Position numbers and translations under genes: made by a program
Source of the DNA: Chaenocephalus aceratus
Taxonomy: Eukaryota > Chordata > Actinopteri > Perciformes > Channichthyidae
Assembly (NCBI GenBank): GCA_023974075.1
Contig: JAMFTG010000759.1
Location: 1-64,000 of the forward strand
DNA: 64,000 bases
Direction: 5' to 3'
The notes under the pieces: generated by a model
Told to the model about the DNA's origin: nothing
The model's database searches: none
The model's input: only the letters and a program-made list of their open reading frames with translations
Shown: positions 36,418-46,397 of the stretch, in pieces
Numbering within the stretch: the stretch's first letter is position 1
Layout: every line of letters starts with the position of its first letter

Positions 36418-36672
36418 TCATGGATTAAATCCACAAAGCCCTGAAATGTTTGCCCAAATGAGATCTGCACCTTCCAAAGTAGGGTGAATGCCGTCTCTCT
36501 TAATCAGACCAGGTTTTCCCCAGAAGGCTGTCCAATTATTTACGAAGCCCACATTGTTTGCTGGGCACCACCAAGACAACCAGCGCTGAAATGATGACAT
36601 GCGGCTATACATGTCATCATTGATCAGATTGGGGAGGGGACCAGAGAAGATTACGGTGTCCGACATTGTTTT
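36418..36672 (-). pseudogene. ORF1 esterase (SGNH-like) fragment of the antisense L2
   Basis: On the minus strand this reads VIFSGPLPNL, then SWWCPANNVGFVNNW and DGIHPTLEGADLI. The late Asp-x-x-His is the typical end of the esterase domain carried by ORF1 of some fish L2/CR1 LINEs. The Gly-Asp-Ser nucleophile region is missing because the insertion is truncated at 36672. The reading frame runs on into host L2 sequence by chance. Confidence 0.65.
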
Positions 36673-36679
36673 TGAACTC

Positions 36680-37402
36680 CTCCTCATCGGCTCCAAATCC
36701 ACCCTCAGCAAAACCCCCAACCTGACAGTCACCATTAATGGCTCCCCCTCCACCCAGGCACACAACCTTGGCGTTATATTTGACCCCACCCTCTCCCTCG
36801 AGCCCCACATCCGTCAAGTTGTAAAAACCTAATTTTTCCACCTCCGCAATATTGCCAAACTCTGTCCCTCTCTCACCCGCCCTGCAGCTGAGCGACTCAT
36901 TCACGCCTTCATCTCCTCCCGCCTTGACTATTGCAACTCACTCCTCTACGGCATCAGCACTACATCCCTCAATAGACTCCAGCGTGTCCAGAACGCAGCC
37001 GCCAGACTCCTCACCCACACCAAATAATGGCATCACATCACCCCGGTCCTCAAATAACTCCACTGGCTCCCCGTTTCACACCACATCCATTACAAACTCC
37101 TGGTCCTCACTTACAAAGCCCTCCACCATCTGACCCCCACCCTATCTCACTGATCTCCTCATCCTCTACCAACCACCCCAGTCCCTCAGATCCACCTCAG
37201 CCAGTTTGCTTTCCAACCTCAAGGCCAAACTCCGGAGCTTCAGGGATAGAGCCTTCTCTGTGGCAGCCCCGAAGCTCTGGAACTCCCTCCCCCAATACCT
37301 CCGTGAGTCTGAGTCCCTCACCCTGTTCCAGTCCCGCCTCAAAACCCACCTCTTCAACTCTCTATCCATAAGCCCCACCCCCACTCAACCAACTTCCTCC
37401 TA
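36680..37402 (+). pseudogene. RT C-terminus of the host L2
   Basis: LGVIFDPTLSLEPHI continues, in other frames, as FHLRNIAKL, SRLDYCNSLLYG and NAAARLL, then AFSVAAPKLWNSLP and the end LSISPTPTQPTSS. It is homologous to the C-terminus of the antisense copy. At least three frameshifts or stops are present. Confidence 0.75.
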
Positions 37403-37609
37403 ACTGCTTTTCTGTTTTGTTTTGTTTCTTTGTTTCTTTTTGGCTTTGTTTTTGTTTTGTTTGTATACCCTCCCTCCCAAATGTAAAGCGTCTTTGTGTT
37501 CAAGAAAAGCGCTATAGAAATCAAATGTATTATTATTATTATTTCCGCCAGCGTGTCATATTGACCCCACCCCTTTTCGCGCTATTGATTTTGCGCGTAA
37601 ACATGACGT

Positions 37610-37623
37610 GTTGCTATAGCAAC
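37610..37623. promoter_or_regulatory. Perfect RFX-type X-box palindrome
   Basis: GTTGCTATAGCAAC is a perfect 14-bp palindrome of the RFX X-box form. It is directly preceded by a TGACGTG CRE-like core at about 37604-37610. It lies in the TTAA-type element just right of the L2. Binding is inferred from the motif only. Confidence 0.4.
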
Positions 37624-38525
37624 GCCTTTTGTCTACTGCAGTTCCTTATAGATTGAGAGATAGATTGAGAGAGAGAAACTTTCTCTCCCTCTTCTTCTCA
37701 TACTCCCTGTCACTCTCCTTTAACTCCTCCGGTGACTTTCTTTTATTTGAAGATAGTTTTTTGCCCGGCGCTTGGCCAGTTACCGGTGGTTTTAAAAACA
37801 TTTTGGCGAATGGTTAGGTGGCGCGACAGTCTGTAGTGAAGGAGTGCGCTCCTGCTCACGGGAGACTGCTCGTGCTGCCCTCCGTAGCAAACAGCTGTTT
37901 GCTTTTCACCCAACCAATACCACAGGACCATTTTTTTTTTTTTAAAGCAATATTTTTAGTGGCCCGAGCGGTCAAGTTCAAAGTAGCCTACGTTATGCTG
38001 GCCGGGATGTCTAAATAGTGCTTCCGGGCCAGCGGGCCATTTATAATGTCGAGCCCTGTATATCATATGAAAAGCTGAGAGTCCACAGATTCTATTGGTA
38101 TACGTTTCATCCCTGTGCGATCAAAACTCACTGTTCAATAAAATAACATTTTACCTTGAAAATCAATGCAAAATCAATGCGTGTCAATTTGACCCGGTGG
38201 CGGTTTTAGGTATACAAAAACCTCTGGCGGTTCTAGTGTTAATGCACAATGTAAGTATAGAGGAATTTTACACACAACAAATATACAAAGGGACCATTGG
38301 AGAATATTGACCGTCTGTTTTCTTCAATTTTTTGTAAGCATAGGGCAACTGTGGCTTCAAGGGAGTGTGGCCGACTTCCAACCATAAGGTTGTAGTCAAC
38401 ATACGGTCAACATATGGATGTATCATGGGGCAGATGAAAACATTTGCTTCTGGTTACATTTACATCATATCGAAATCCACTTTGGTGAACTTTGAGTGAC
38501 GATGCAACTTCAAGCCACAGGAAAT

Positions 38526-38527
<2 letters not shown>

Positions 38528-38593
<66 letters not shown>
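38528..38593. repeat. (GT)n microsatellite
   Basis: About 66 bp of pure GT. Confidence 0.97.
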
Positions 38594-38596
<3 letters not shown>

Positions 38597-38987
38597 ATGG
38601 CTTAGCAGAGCCACAGTCATGGATCAGGCCATGGCAGATGAACTACAAAGTTCTGATCAATTCTGAATCAATACTTGTTATTGCATTGCCTTTTTCTTTC
38701 CTCAGAGGTTTTCAGATACATATTCTAGTGTTTAGCAGTAAAAGTAGTCTTAACAACTGTCAATTGCTCTAACTTCATCAAGCAATGATTCTGATTTCCC
38801 TGTGCCTAGAGAGAGGAACATGACATCACATCACAGCAGCTGTGTAAAGGATTTGACTTCATCAGGTCATGTGATGAAGATTGTTCACAGGATATGGTCA
38901 AAGGGTTTGAAAACTGTGGCTTTTTACTATAAAGGTCATATGCATGTTTTAAAATGTGATCAATTGTTATGCTGATGGAGAAAGGAC

Positions 38988-39117
<130 letters not shown>

Positions 39118-40879
39118 GCTCATGTCAACAAAGCAGACCCGTCCGTCTCTAAGATTGCTTCTTTCTATCATCCTGCATTATTCTATATCGCTCTTCCTCT
39201 GCTAATCTTCTCGCCCATCTCTATCCCCCCCCCGCCTCAGTCTAACTGTAGGGGAAATCTAGTCCCTCTATGTCCCTCCCCAGCCCCACACCAGTCTTCC
39301 TGAGGTAATGAAATAAACTAATAGAGTTGGAGTGACGTCCCACCTTGAACCAGGAGGGGGTGGGGGCCATGGGCGGGGCGGGGAGGGGGGGGGGCAACGG
39401 CGATTGGCCAGCTCAATCAGTCAATCCGTGACGGGACGAACGAGGCTCATCAGATAACAGTGAGAGAGAGGGGAGGGGAAGCTGAGGGGGGGAACAGGGT
39501 TGTCTTTCACTTATGTGGTTAGCCCTTTGTTTGTCCTCCCTCCTTCTATTCTTTTCCTTCCACTTATCGCTTCTTGTCTTCTAATCCCCCCCTTTTTTTG
39601 CTATACAGAAAATGTATCAAGAATCCAGTAAGGGAGTCGTTAAAGAATCAGACCGATAGGAAATATTTGATAATGGCCCTGGTATCGATAAAATCATATG
39701 CATTCCTCTCCCTAGGGCTTCAGACATTTTGGAAAATGTAAGTTTGTCTTTTCAGACATAACACAATAAATAATAAAACACTCACTGATCAGATGAACTG
39801 CACTGATTGACCTAATGATGGCGCTCTGATTAAATGTCACAGTTTTCCACGCAAATGTGATCTCAGGCTGCTGCTAAGTTTAGGACCAATAATAATTATA
39901 TATTTTGGCACATAGCTCTGACGATTCAGACAATCCACTGATTGGCCTGGCAGGGGGTGCCGTGATGAAAGGTCAAAATCTAAAACTCTCGAAGGCAATA
40001 AATGCTAGGCCACTGGTCCGATATGAAGAAACTTAAACAATGAGGCATCTTGATTTGCCAAGTAGGTGCCTTTTATCATCTGGGAGAGAGAGGGTCTTTA
40101 AACTGCACACATAATATAATGGTGGCTTCCAAAGTAGCTTTTACTATTTTTAATACAAATTATAATAATAATTCAACATTGTTGAGGCAGGTTTATATTT
40201 TCTTTAATTTCAGACTGATGCAAAAATCCTGTATTTGACGTTGTCGTTGAGTAAAAATCACCCAAACTCTGCGGCACTAATGGAACATAGTGGTGTGTTG
40301 ACCTGCAAAACATAGAGTGATGGTTATTCCCCTGAACAGATAAGTAAACCTGTGGATTACACAAACTGTTCAGAATCCACTCCACTCACACAAACACAAA
40401 CATAGACATACACCCACATATACACAAACACAAAAGGAACAGAGACACTAATACAGTGTACTTCCCAGCAGCAGATTGTCATCGCATTTCAATTGTCCGA
40501 GAGGTTCTATTTGTAACCAACCTAACTTTTGCAAAAGAGATTATATTAGATTAAAATAAATCAAGTATATGGTTATGGGGAATTGTTTATTGGTAGGTGC
40601 TCTTGAGACTCCAATGTTTCGCTTAGTGTTAATTTAGACGCTTGGTGTTACCCTTGTGTTTTGTTTAGCTACAAATTGTTAATATTGTCTGATAGCTGAG
40701 TTTCTTCCCGTTAAATGGGTATGACACAGGACTTCCGGAATGAAGAGTGAGGAGTAGACGTGTTTTCCTCCGCTCCCAAGTTACTCACTTCATACTTACA
40801 CTAGTCGATACATAACAACTGAGCAACTTTATACCTTAAGGAGACATGCCACCAAAGCCCGCAAAACAAGAAAGACTCT

Positions 40880-41667
40880 ATGCCTAGGGAGAACGTCGCC
40901 ACTAGCGACGTTAGCATGGCGGCGCTAACCAGTTTGTTGGAGAGCCATAAAGTGTCTCTCTCAACGGAATTCAAAACTGTCATCGCCGCACTCGAGTCCA
41001 AAATTGATCTGATTCATGCGACTATCTCTGATCATGGGCAGCGTATGACCTCTTTGGAGTCGAATGCGTATTTGGTCGACGGGCGCCTGTCGACTTTGGA
41101 AGCTCCATGCGCGGAGCTAGCAATGCTAAGCTGCAGGCGAAAACTGCAGACCTCGAGGCCCGCAGCCGCCACAAGAATATCTGCATCATTTGTCTCCCGG
41201 AGTCGATTGAGGGCCCACGACCAACCGCCTTCTTCTCCGACCTACTACCCCAGCTTCTGGGGGACCAAATCCTGCCTACTTCGACTGAACTGGTCCGGGC
41301 TCACAGGTCGTTAGACGCGAAGCCAAAGCCTGGGGAAAGACAGAGGCCTGTCATCATCCGATTCCACAACTTCCAGACCAAGGAAAGAGTAATCCGTGAA
41401 GCCCGGAAAATGAGAGCGGATCTACGGTACGAGGGGAAACCGATTGCCTTCTACAAAGATTATATTCACGAGGTTGTGATGCAGCGAGCTCTGTACCGCG
41501 AGGTGATGGTGCAGCTGTATAAACTCGGACTCAGGCCTGCTCTCCAGTACCCGGCCAAGCTGATGATTACGAGAATGGAGACAAAGTTCGGCTGTCATCT
41601 GTCGAGGAAACTAAGAAGTATCTTGCCGCTAAACAGAGGTAGCATGCACTGCTATAAAACACAGTAG
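40880..41667 (+). pseudogene. L1-type ORF1 RNA-binding protein, frameshifted
   Basis: The N-terminal half (MPRENVATSD to about 41110) contains heptad-like LLESHKVSLSTEFKTVIAALESKID, a likely coiled coil. After a one-base shift near 41110 the C-terminal half runs from NAKLQAKTADLEARSR through NICIICLPE (RRM-like), PVIIRFHNFQTKERVIREAR and a final domain. This is the layout of the LINE-1 ORF1 trimeric RNA chaperone. An upstream start at 40845 (MPPKPAKQ) is in another frame and may be the original one. Confidence 0.72.
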
Positions 41668-42099
41668 CTATGGTCGGCCATCTGCTAACTTGCCACATTA
41701 CTGAGTGGTCTAACTTGGCTGCTCGTTAGCATAGCCCGGACTGCACTATTGCTACGCTGAACTGTACGGCAACTAGTCATGTTACTCTACGAAGGACTCC
41801 CTGTAAGCTAATTTTTAGACTGGTCACTGTTTCTAAATATAGCACTTTAAGTTGAATGTCAGTCTCACTGTTTACATACGTTTGTGATTAGCTGGTTGTG
41901 CTCAGATAATTGGTGTTATTCTGCCAGGTTGATGTCGGTTATGGCAGCTAACTCAGGGGTTTTTATGGGGAATTTGTTCACTGTTCAATGTAGAGGGAAC
42001 AGAGGTTAAGTAAGGGAAGGATAGGACTGACCCACGTCAGGAAGGTTTGTATCCAAGGAGATACACATGTTTGATGTTCCCAATGGGACTGGGGTTTGC

Positions 42100-42100
<1 letters not shown>

Positions 42101-42184
<84 letters not shown>

Positions 42185-42198
42185 TGTCTGTCTGTCTC
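42101..42198. repeat. (GT)n plus (CTGT)n microsatellite in the LINE spacer
   Basis: About 82 bp of GT followed by four CTGT units, between ORF1 and ORF2. It creates three overlapping Cys-Val frames without meaning. Confidence 0.96.
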
Positions 42199-42279
42199 TC
42201 CCCCCATATTCCTGTTTTATCTCTCCCCCTCCCCTTTTATTTTATTCTCTGCTCAGGTTATGCCACAACTTAAAGGACT

Positions 42280-43845
42280 ATGTCAGTGAGTGGTAGAAAT
42301 ATCCGGTTTATTTCCTGGAAAGTTAAAGGAATGAACAATATCACTAAAGCCAACAAGGTAATTTCACATTTGCAACACCTTAGAGGAGACGTCCGCTTTT
42401 TACAAGAGACACACCTCCGTACGGCGGAAATGTCTCGCGTCAAGAGGCCATGGATGGGTCACTTGTTTCATTCAAGGTTTTCCGAGAGGGCTAGAGGGGC
42501 AGGTATCATTATACATAGGAATATTGCCTTTGAACTAAACACTACTATATCTGATCGGAACGGCCGGTACGTTATAGTATCTGGCAAATTACAAAATACT
42601 CCTGTGGTCCTGACCTCGCGATATCCTCCGAATTTGGACGTTGACAAAATCATATCCAAATTCTTTACTTCTATACCTAATCTCAATGAGCATCAAATTA
42701 TAATTGGAGGTGACTTTAATCTGGTCCAGGATATAGAGCTTGGTAGATCGTCCACTAAGCAGTCTACTCTATCTAAATCGACCAAAGTCTTACAATTTCA
42801 CGCCAACCAGCTGGGCTTGAGGGACCCGTGGAGGACTACGTTTCCTTCCAGTAAAGTTTTCTCTTTCTTTTCACATGTCCACCACACTTACTCATGGATA
42901 GACTTCTTCTTACTTGACGATAAACTATTACATAACGTTCTTTCCTGTGAATACCATAGCATAGTTATCTCCGACCATGCACCCACTTCTGTAGAAATAC
43001 ATTTTCCCCATGGTAGTCCACCCTCTAAATTCTGGAGATTTAGCCCTCATTTACTGTCCGAACCCAAATGTAAGGCTTTTGTTGCAACACAAATCACGTT
43101 TTTCTTTGAGATAAACGACACTCTGAATATTGGTAGTGATATACTCTGGGAGTCCTTTAAAGCTTTTCTTCGTGGGCAGATCATTTCTTTTGTCTCACAT
43201 TTCAGGAAATTGGAGCAATCCAAATTGACAGAAATTTCAGCTGATATCCGAAATTTAGACAGCCAATACTCGGTTAATTCCACCTATATTTTGTATAAAA
43301 AACGGCTTCAGCTTCAATCTCAATATGATCTGTTATCAACTGGTAAGATCGAGAGGCAATTTCTGCGAACCAAGCAACAATTTTTTGAGCAGGGAGATAA
43401 GGCAGGCAAACTGCTCGCATATCAGTCGCGAGTGGCCGGTGCCTCCAGGTTGATCCCTAGAGTGAAGTCGCCAACAGGTGATATTACAACAGACCCTGCT
43501 GAAATCAGTAATATCTTCTCAGACTACTCTTCTGAAGTATACACCTCAGTGTCTTCTCCACAGGATTGGAACAACCCTAACTCCTTAGACACTCAAGCTT
43601 TTCCCCAAGTTGATGGAAGAGGTGCTGGTGATCTGGGAGCTCCGTTAACCATTTCTGAAGTAACAGAGGCTATCAAGTCTTTACAGAGCGGTAAATCGCC
43701 TGGTCCTGATGGCTACTCCACAGAGTTTTTTAAAACGTTTTGTTCTGTACTTGCCCCGATCCTGGTGAGAGTATTCAATGATGCCTTTCTGAAAGGCAAG
43801 TTACCACCTACCTTAGGTCTGAGGCATCAATCACTCTATTGTTGA
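42280..43845 (+). CDS. L1/Tx1-type ORF2: endonuclease domain and beginning of reverse transcriptase
   Basis: Residues 1-240 form an AP-type endonuclease: IRFISWKVKGMNN, FLQETHL, GGDFNLVQD, YSWIDFFLL and ISDHAPTSV, with catalytic Glu, Asp and His visible. A linker of about 200 residues leads to the RT entry motif SLQSGKSPGPDGYSTEFFK near residue 470. The frame ends at 43845 after 521 residues, while intact ORF2 proteins exceed 1,200. It is open throughout, so the truncation is at the RT. Confidence 0.85.
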   Translation: MSVSGRNIRFISWKVKGMNNITKANKVISHLQHLRGDVRFLQETHLRTAEMSRVKRPWMGHLFHSRFSERARGAGIIIHRNIAFELNTTISDRNGRYVIVSGKLQNTPVVLTSRYPPNLDVDKIISKFFTSIPNLNEHQIIIGGDFNLVQDIELGRSSTKQSTLSKSTKVLQFHANQLGLRDPWRTTFPSSKVFSFFSHVHHTYSWIDFFLLDDKLLHNVLSCEYHSIVISDHAPTSVEIHFPHGSPPSKFWRFSPHLLSEPKCKAFVATQITFFFEINDTLNIGSDILWESFKAFLRGQIISFVSHFRKLEQSKLTEISADIRNLDSQYSVNSTYILYKKRLQLQSQYDLLSTGKIERQFLRTKQQFFEQGDKAGKLLAYQSRVAGASRLIPRVKSPTGDITTDPAEISNIFSDYSSEVYTSVSSPQDWNNPNSLDTQAFPQVDGRGAGDLGAPLTISEVTEAIKSLQSGKSPGPDGYSTEFFKTFCSVLAPILVRVFNDAFLKGKLPPTLGLRHQSLYC

Positions 43846-43867
43846 AGAAAGATAAGGACCCACTCTT

Positions 43868-44727
43868 GTGTGGCAGTTATCCCTTTTAAACGTCGTCGAG
43901 CCTCTAGCCTTATGGCTTCGTAGTGAGGAAGGATTTAGGGGCATCACGCGCTTCGGTTTTTTGCATAAGCTCTCTTTGTATGCAGATGACCTTTTACTGT
44001 ACATTTCCAGCCCATCGTCCTCCCTTCCTATAATTCTAAGCATTTTAGAGCAATTTAAGAAGCTATCTGGCTACAAACTCAACCTCCAGAAAAGCGAATA
44101 TTTCCCTGTTAACACCCTCGCTGAAAAACTTCCCCAAGCTCTCTGTCACGATCTGTCTGTGTTGTGTTTTGTCTTGTCTTTTTCTGTCTTTGGTTTCATG
44201 TTTTATTTTTGAAAAGTGTTCACCCCCTGTCTTGCCTGTTGCTGTCTGTCTGTTTTCCCTCCTACCTGAATACCCGATTGTGTTCACCTGGTGCCCCTGT
44301 GTTTTCTCCTCCCTCCTCACCTGTGTCTTGTTTGTGTGATTAGTCTTGTGTGTATTTAAGTTCTGGTTTTTCTGTCTTTCATTGTTGGTTCATTGTTTGT
44401 CGTTGATTGTGTTCATGAGGTAGTGTTCTGTTTTGTTCCTTAAAAACCTTGAAATAAAGGTATTTTTTCCTGTTTATTCTGCATTTGGGTCCTGCCTGCT
44501 TCACTCACCCTAACACTCTCTTTCCTTTTAAGAAGGTTTCAGATGGATTCAAATACCTGGGTATCCATATTATTAACTTGTTTACAGAGCTTTTTGCCAA
44601 GAACCTTAGTCCATTAGTAGAGCGCTTCAAAGCAGACTTAGCTAGATGGTCCTCCTACTTCTTACTTGCTACCCTTTTCCCTCAACCTACCCTAAGGGAG
44701 TGCATGTATGTAGACACGTTAGTTTAG
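43868..44727 (+). pseudogene. RT remnant of the L1/Tx1 LINE, split by a solo LTR
   Basis: 43940-44143 encodes LHKLSLYADDLLLYISSP (the catalytic ADD motif) and KLSGYKLNLQKSEYF. After the LTR, 44516-44727 continues with DGFKYLGIHI and FKADLARWSSYFL. RT motifs A and B are deleted between 43860 and 43920. Not functional. Confidence 0.75.
44144..44515 (+). mobile_element. Solo LTR with 5-bp target duplication
   Basis: The 372-bp segment begins TGTCACGATC and ends CCCTAACA, the TG...CA form of an LTR. CTCTC flanks both sides (44139-44143 and 44516-44520). A TATTTAAG box-like sequence lies near 44352 and AATAAA near 44452, giving promoter and polyadenylation signals in the expected order. It interrupts LINE RT codons. 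Solo LTRs arise by recombination between the two LTRs of a full element. Confidence 0.85.
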
Positions 44728-45191
44728 CTGCTATAGGCTTGGACTGTTGGGGGGGGGGCACCTTACTCCATCTTTCTGTCTGTCTGTACCTGTGTACTCA
44801 TGTTCCGATTAACCCAGCTTCCCCCAAATCTCTTTTTTGTGTCCATATATACGCCGGGATCTTGAGTCGAGGCTAATCCCGTTGCTGTGGTCGTGTGTCC
44901 TGGATCCTCTATCCTGAGTACTGGATCTGAGTCCTGGACTTTGAGTCGTGGCTGAACCAGTCTCTGCGGTCCTGCCAGACTCTCACCATACTACTTCCCT
45001 GATGGCTCCCACAAGATTGCAGACATCCTCGTGGATTCATCTTCTTATTATAGACACATGCATTTCAAAACATTTGGACTACCTATGTTGTAAATGTATT
45101 ATCTTTTCAATTTACACACGGCATCTATTGCACGTCTGTCCGTCCTGGGAGAGGGATCCCTCCTCTGTTGCTCTCCCTGAGGTTTCTCCCA
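44728..45191 (+). mobile_element. L2 3'UTR fragment
   Basis: Matches the 3'UTR of the antisense L2 at 32870-33320 (read as reverse complement): GATTAACCCAGCTTCCCC, ATATACGCCGGGATC, the CTACCTATGTTG block and the CTCTGTTGCTCTCCCTGAGG block. It is 5'-truncated, and its 3' end is cut off by the LTR of Gypsy-A. Confidence 0.82.
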
Positions 45192-45368
45192 TGTTAAGGC
45201 TGTGGTGTTAGCTGTTATGCTTTTATTGTGATAGAGCTAACAGGATGTATGAGACCGGATGTGGACACGACTGGTGATGCTACTACGAAATGACATGGAA
45301 AGTACAAGCCTGAATAAAGTAACCACCATGCTCTAAACCGTCTGTATTACTTTACGCTTACCACGACA
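45192..45368 (+). repeat. 5' LTR of Gypsy-A
   Basis: Begins TGTTAAGGCTG where the L2 fragment ends, and ends ACCACGACA just before the primer-binding site. AATAAA near 45313 fits an internal polyadenylation signal. At 177 bp it is short for the family. The 3' counterpart is reduced to a few dozen bases starting TGTTGAATA at about 53589. Confidence 0.6.
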
Positions 45369-45385
45369 TGGTGTCAGAACGTGGG
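45369..45385 (+). promoter_or_regulatory. Primer-binding site of Gypsy-A
   Basis: TGGTGTCAGAACGTGGG follows the CA end of the LTR with no gap. It is of the TGG-type common in this group, where the 3' end of a tRNA primes reverse transcription. The tRNA was not identified. Confidence 0.65.
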
Positions 45386-45452
45386 CAGCGGTAAAGAGCT
45401 AGGTTGAAGTTGGAAAGAGAGTTGTGGAAAGTTAACGTCTGCAAGCGGCGAG

Positions 45453-46397
45453 ATGTTAGACGACGACGGAGCTGCAGCCGCACCGGCTGCACAGCCTCCA
45501 CAACCTCCCCAGCTACAGGCTAATGCTAACGCTCCTCCGAGCGCTACGTTCACCATCCAACCACCTGAAGCATTCGACTTTACAAAGCCTCAGGACTGGG
45601 AGCGATGGATACGTAGGTTCGAGAGATTCAGACTGGCCAGCAACCTCCATCTTAGCACAGAAGCTAACCAGGTGAACACGCTGATCTACTGCATGGGGGA
45701 TGAAGCAGACGACATCCTACGGGGTCATGATTTATCCGACGCACAGAGACAGCAGTACACTTCGGTAAAAGCCACACTTGAAACGTACTTTGTGCCTAGA
45801 AAGAATGTGATATATGAGAGGGCAAGATTCAATCAGAGAGTGCAGCAACCAAACGAGGCTGGAGACGCTTTCATTACTGCATTGTATGCCCTAGCAGAAA
45901 ACTGCAAATACGGAGCACTCCGCGACGAGTTAATAAGAGACCGGCTCGTAGTGGAGTTGAGAGACACCAGTCTAGCTGAGAGGATGCCGTTAGACAAGGA
46001 TTTGACGCTCGAAAAAGCAGTCAATATGGCCAGACAGTCCGAAATGATTAAAAGGCAGCAAACAGACCTCAGAGGAGGGGGTAGAATAGACATTGATGCA
46101 GTAACAAAAGGCAGAAGACAAAACCCATTCACCCCAAAGTCCCCTCATCAACCAATGCACCCATCAACAAAACCACAGCCATCATCTGATCGCCGGTCAT
46201 GCTCCAGATGTGGAAAGTCCCCTGGTCATGCAAATGCACAGTGCCCAGCCAGAGAGGTGGCATGTCATGCATGTGGAAAGAGAGGTCATTACAGTAGAGT
46301 ATGTAAATCTACCAAAGCAGTACATGCGGTAGAAACAGAAAGTTGCTATGATGATGATGACACTCCCTTGTTCCTAGGCTCAGTAGATGCAGGTTGA
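45453..46397 (+). CDS. Gypsy-A gag (capsid and two zinc knuckles)
   Basis: The 314-residue frame has an Ala/Pro-rich start, the capsid-like region (EAFDFTKPQDWERWIRRFERF, then YFVPRKNVIYERARFNQR) and two CCHC-type knuckles near residues 249-283 (CSRCGKSPGHANAQC and CHACGKRGHYSRVC). It ends with TGA at 46395-46397. The same frame stays open beyond this stop into protease, so the stop is either a readthrough point or a mutation. The protein would assemble particles and bind the genomic RNA. Confidence 0.88.
   Translation: MLDDDGAAAAPAAQPPQPPQLQANANAPPSATFTIQPPEAFDFTKPQDWERWIRRFERFRLASNLHLSTEANQVNTLIYCMGDEADDILRGHDLSDAQRQQYTSVKATLETYFVPRKNVIYERARFNQRVQQPNEAGDAFITALYALAENCKYGALRDELIRDRLVVELRDTSLAERMPLDKDLTLEKAVNMARQSEMIKRQQTDLRGGGRIDIDAVTKGRRQNPFTPKSPHQPMHPSTKPQPSSDRRSCSRCGKSPGHANAQCPAREVACHACGKRGHYSRVCKSTKAVHAVETESCYDDDDTPLFLGSVDAG

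Larger units (their letters stand above)
32709..36672 (-). mobile_element. L2-type LINE inserted antisense into the first L2
   Basis: It is flanked by TGAACTC (32702-32708 and 36673-36679); removing it rejoins the host L2 codons (NKTEL to LLIGSKS). The 3' tail is the ATTG repeat at 32709-32747 (read on the minus strand) and the 3'UTR spans to about 33320. It carries an RT frame, a frameshifted endonuclease and, at its truncated 5' end, an esterase-like piece of ORF1. Its long intact RT frame makes it the youngest layer of the nest. Confidence 0.87.
30818..37541 (+). mobile_element. L2-type LINE (host level), internally deleted
   Basis: The flanks TTTCCGCC at 30810-30817 and 37542-37549 are target duplications. 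The coding pieces are a 5' part with Pro/Ser-rich frame, a short NIRSL endonuclease start, the endonuclease end (around 31797-31925), a linker and RT N-terminus (to 32640), and the RT C-terminus (36680-37402). The 3' end has the L2-like TGTAAAGCG...AAAGCGCTATA sequence then ATT repeats. Large parts are deleted and many frames are broken. It is split by the antisense L2 at 32709. Confidence 0.8.
30587..38238. mobile_element. TTAA-type DNA element hosting two nested LINEs
   Basis: CACTAGAACCGCCA at 30587-30600 and its exact reverse complement TGGCGGTTCTAGTG at 38225-38238 mark the ends. TTAA follows the right end (38239-38242); the left flank has lost TTAA (CATT). Subterminal GGTCAATTTG/CAATTTGACC blocks are also inverted. 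Without the LINEs the element is about 0.93 kb and has no transposase. It is probably a non-autonomous piggyBac-type element, but only one flank supports this. Confidence 0.6.
40740..44727 (+). mobile_element. L1/Tx1-type LINE, both ORFs recognisable, RT disrupted
   Basis: The order is 5' leader, ORF1 (40880-41667), spacer with a (GT)n tract, then ORF2 with endonuclease and the start of RT (42280-43845), followed by RT remnants to 44727. The ORF1 type and the Trp-Lys-Val-rich endonuclease start place it in the L1/Tx1 group rather than L2. A deletion near 43880 removes the central RT, and a solo LTR sits in the remainder. The natural 3' end is not visible; at 44728 unrelated L2 3' sequence begins. 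Confidence 0.78.

Noticed and set aside
36599..36832. Separate gene crossing the L2 junction
   Set aside because: The frame joins antisense L2 sequence to host L2 sequence by chance across the insertion border at 36672.
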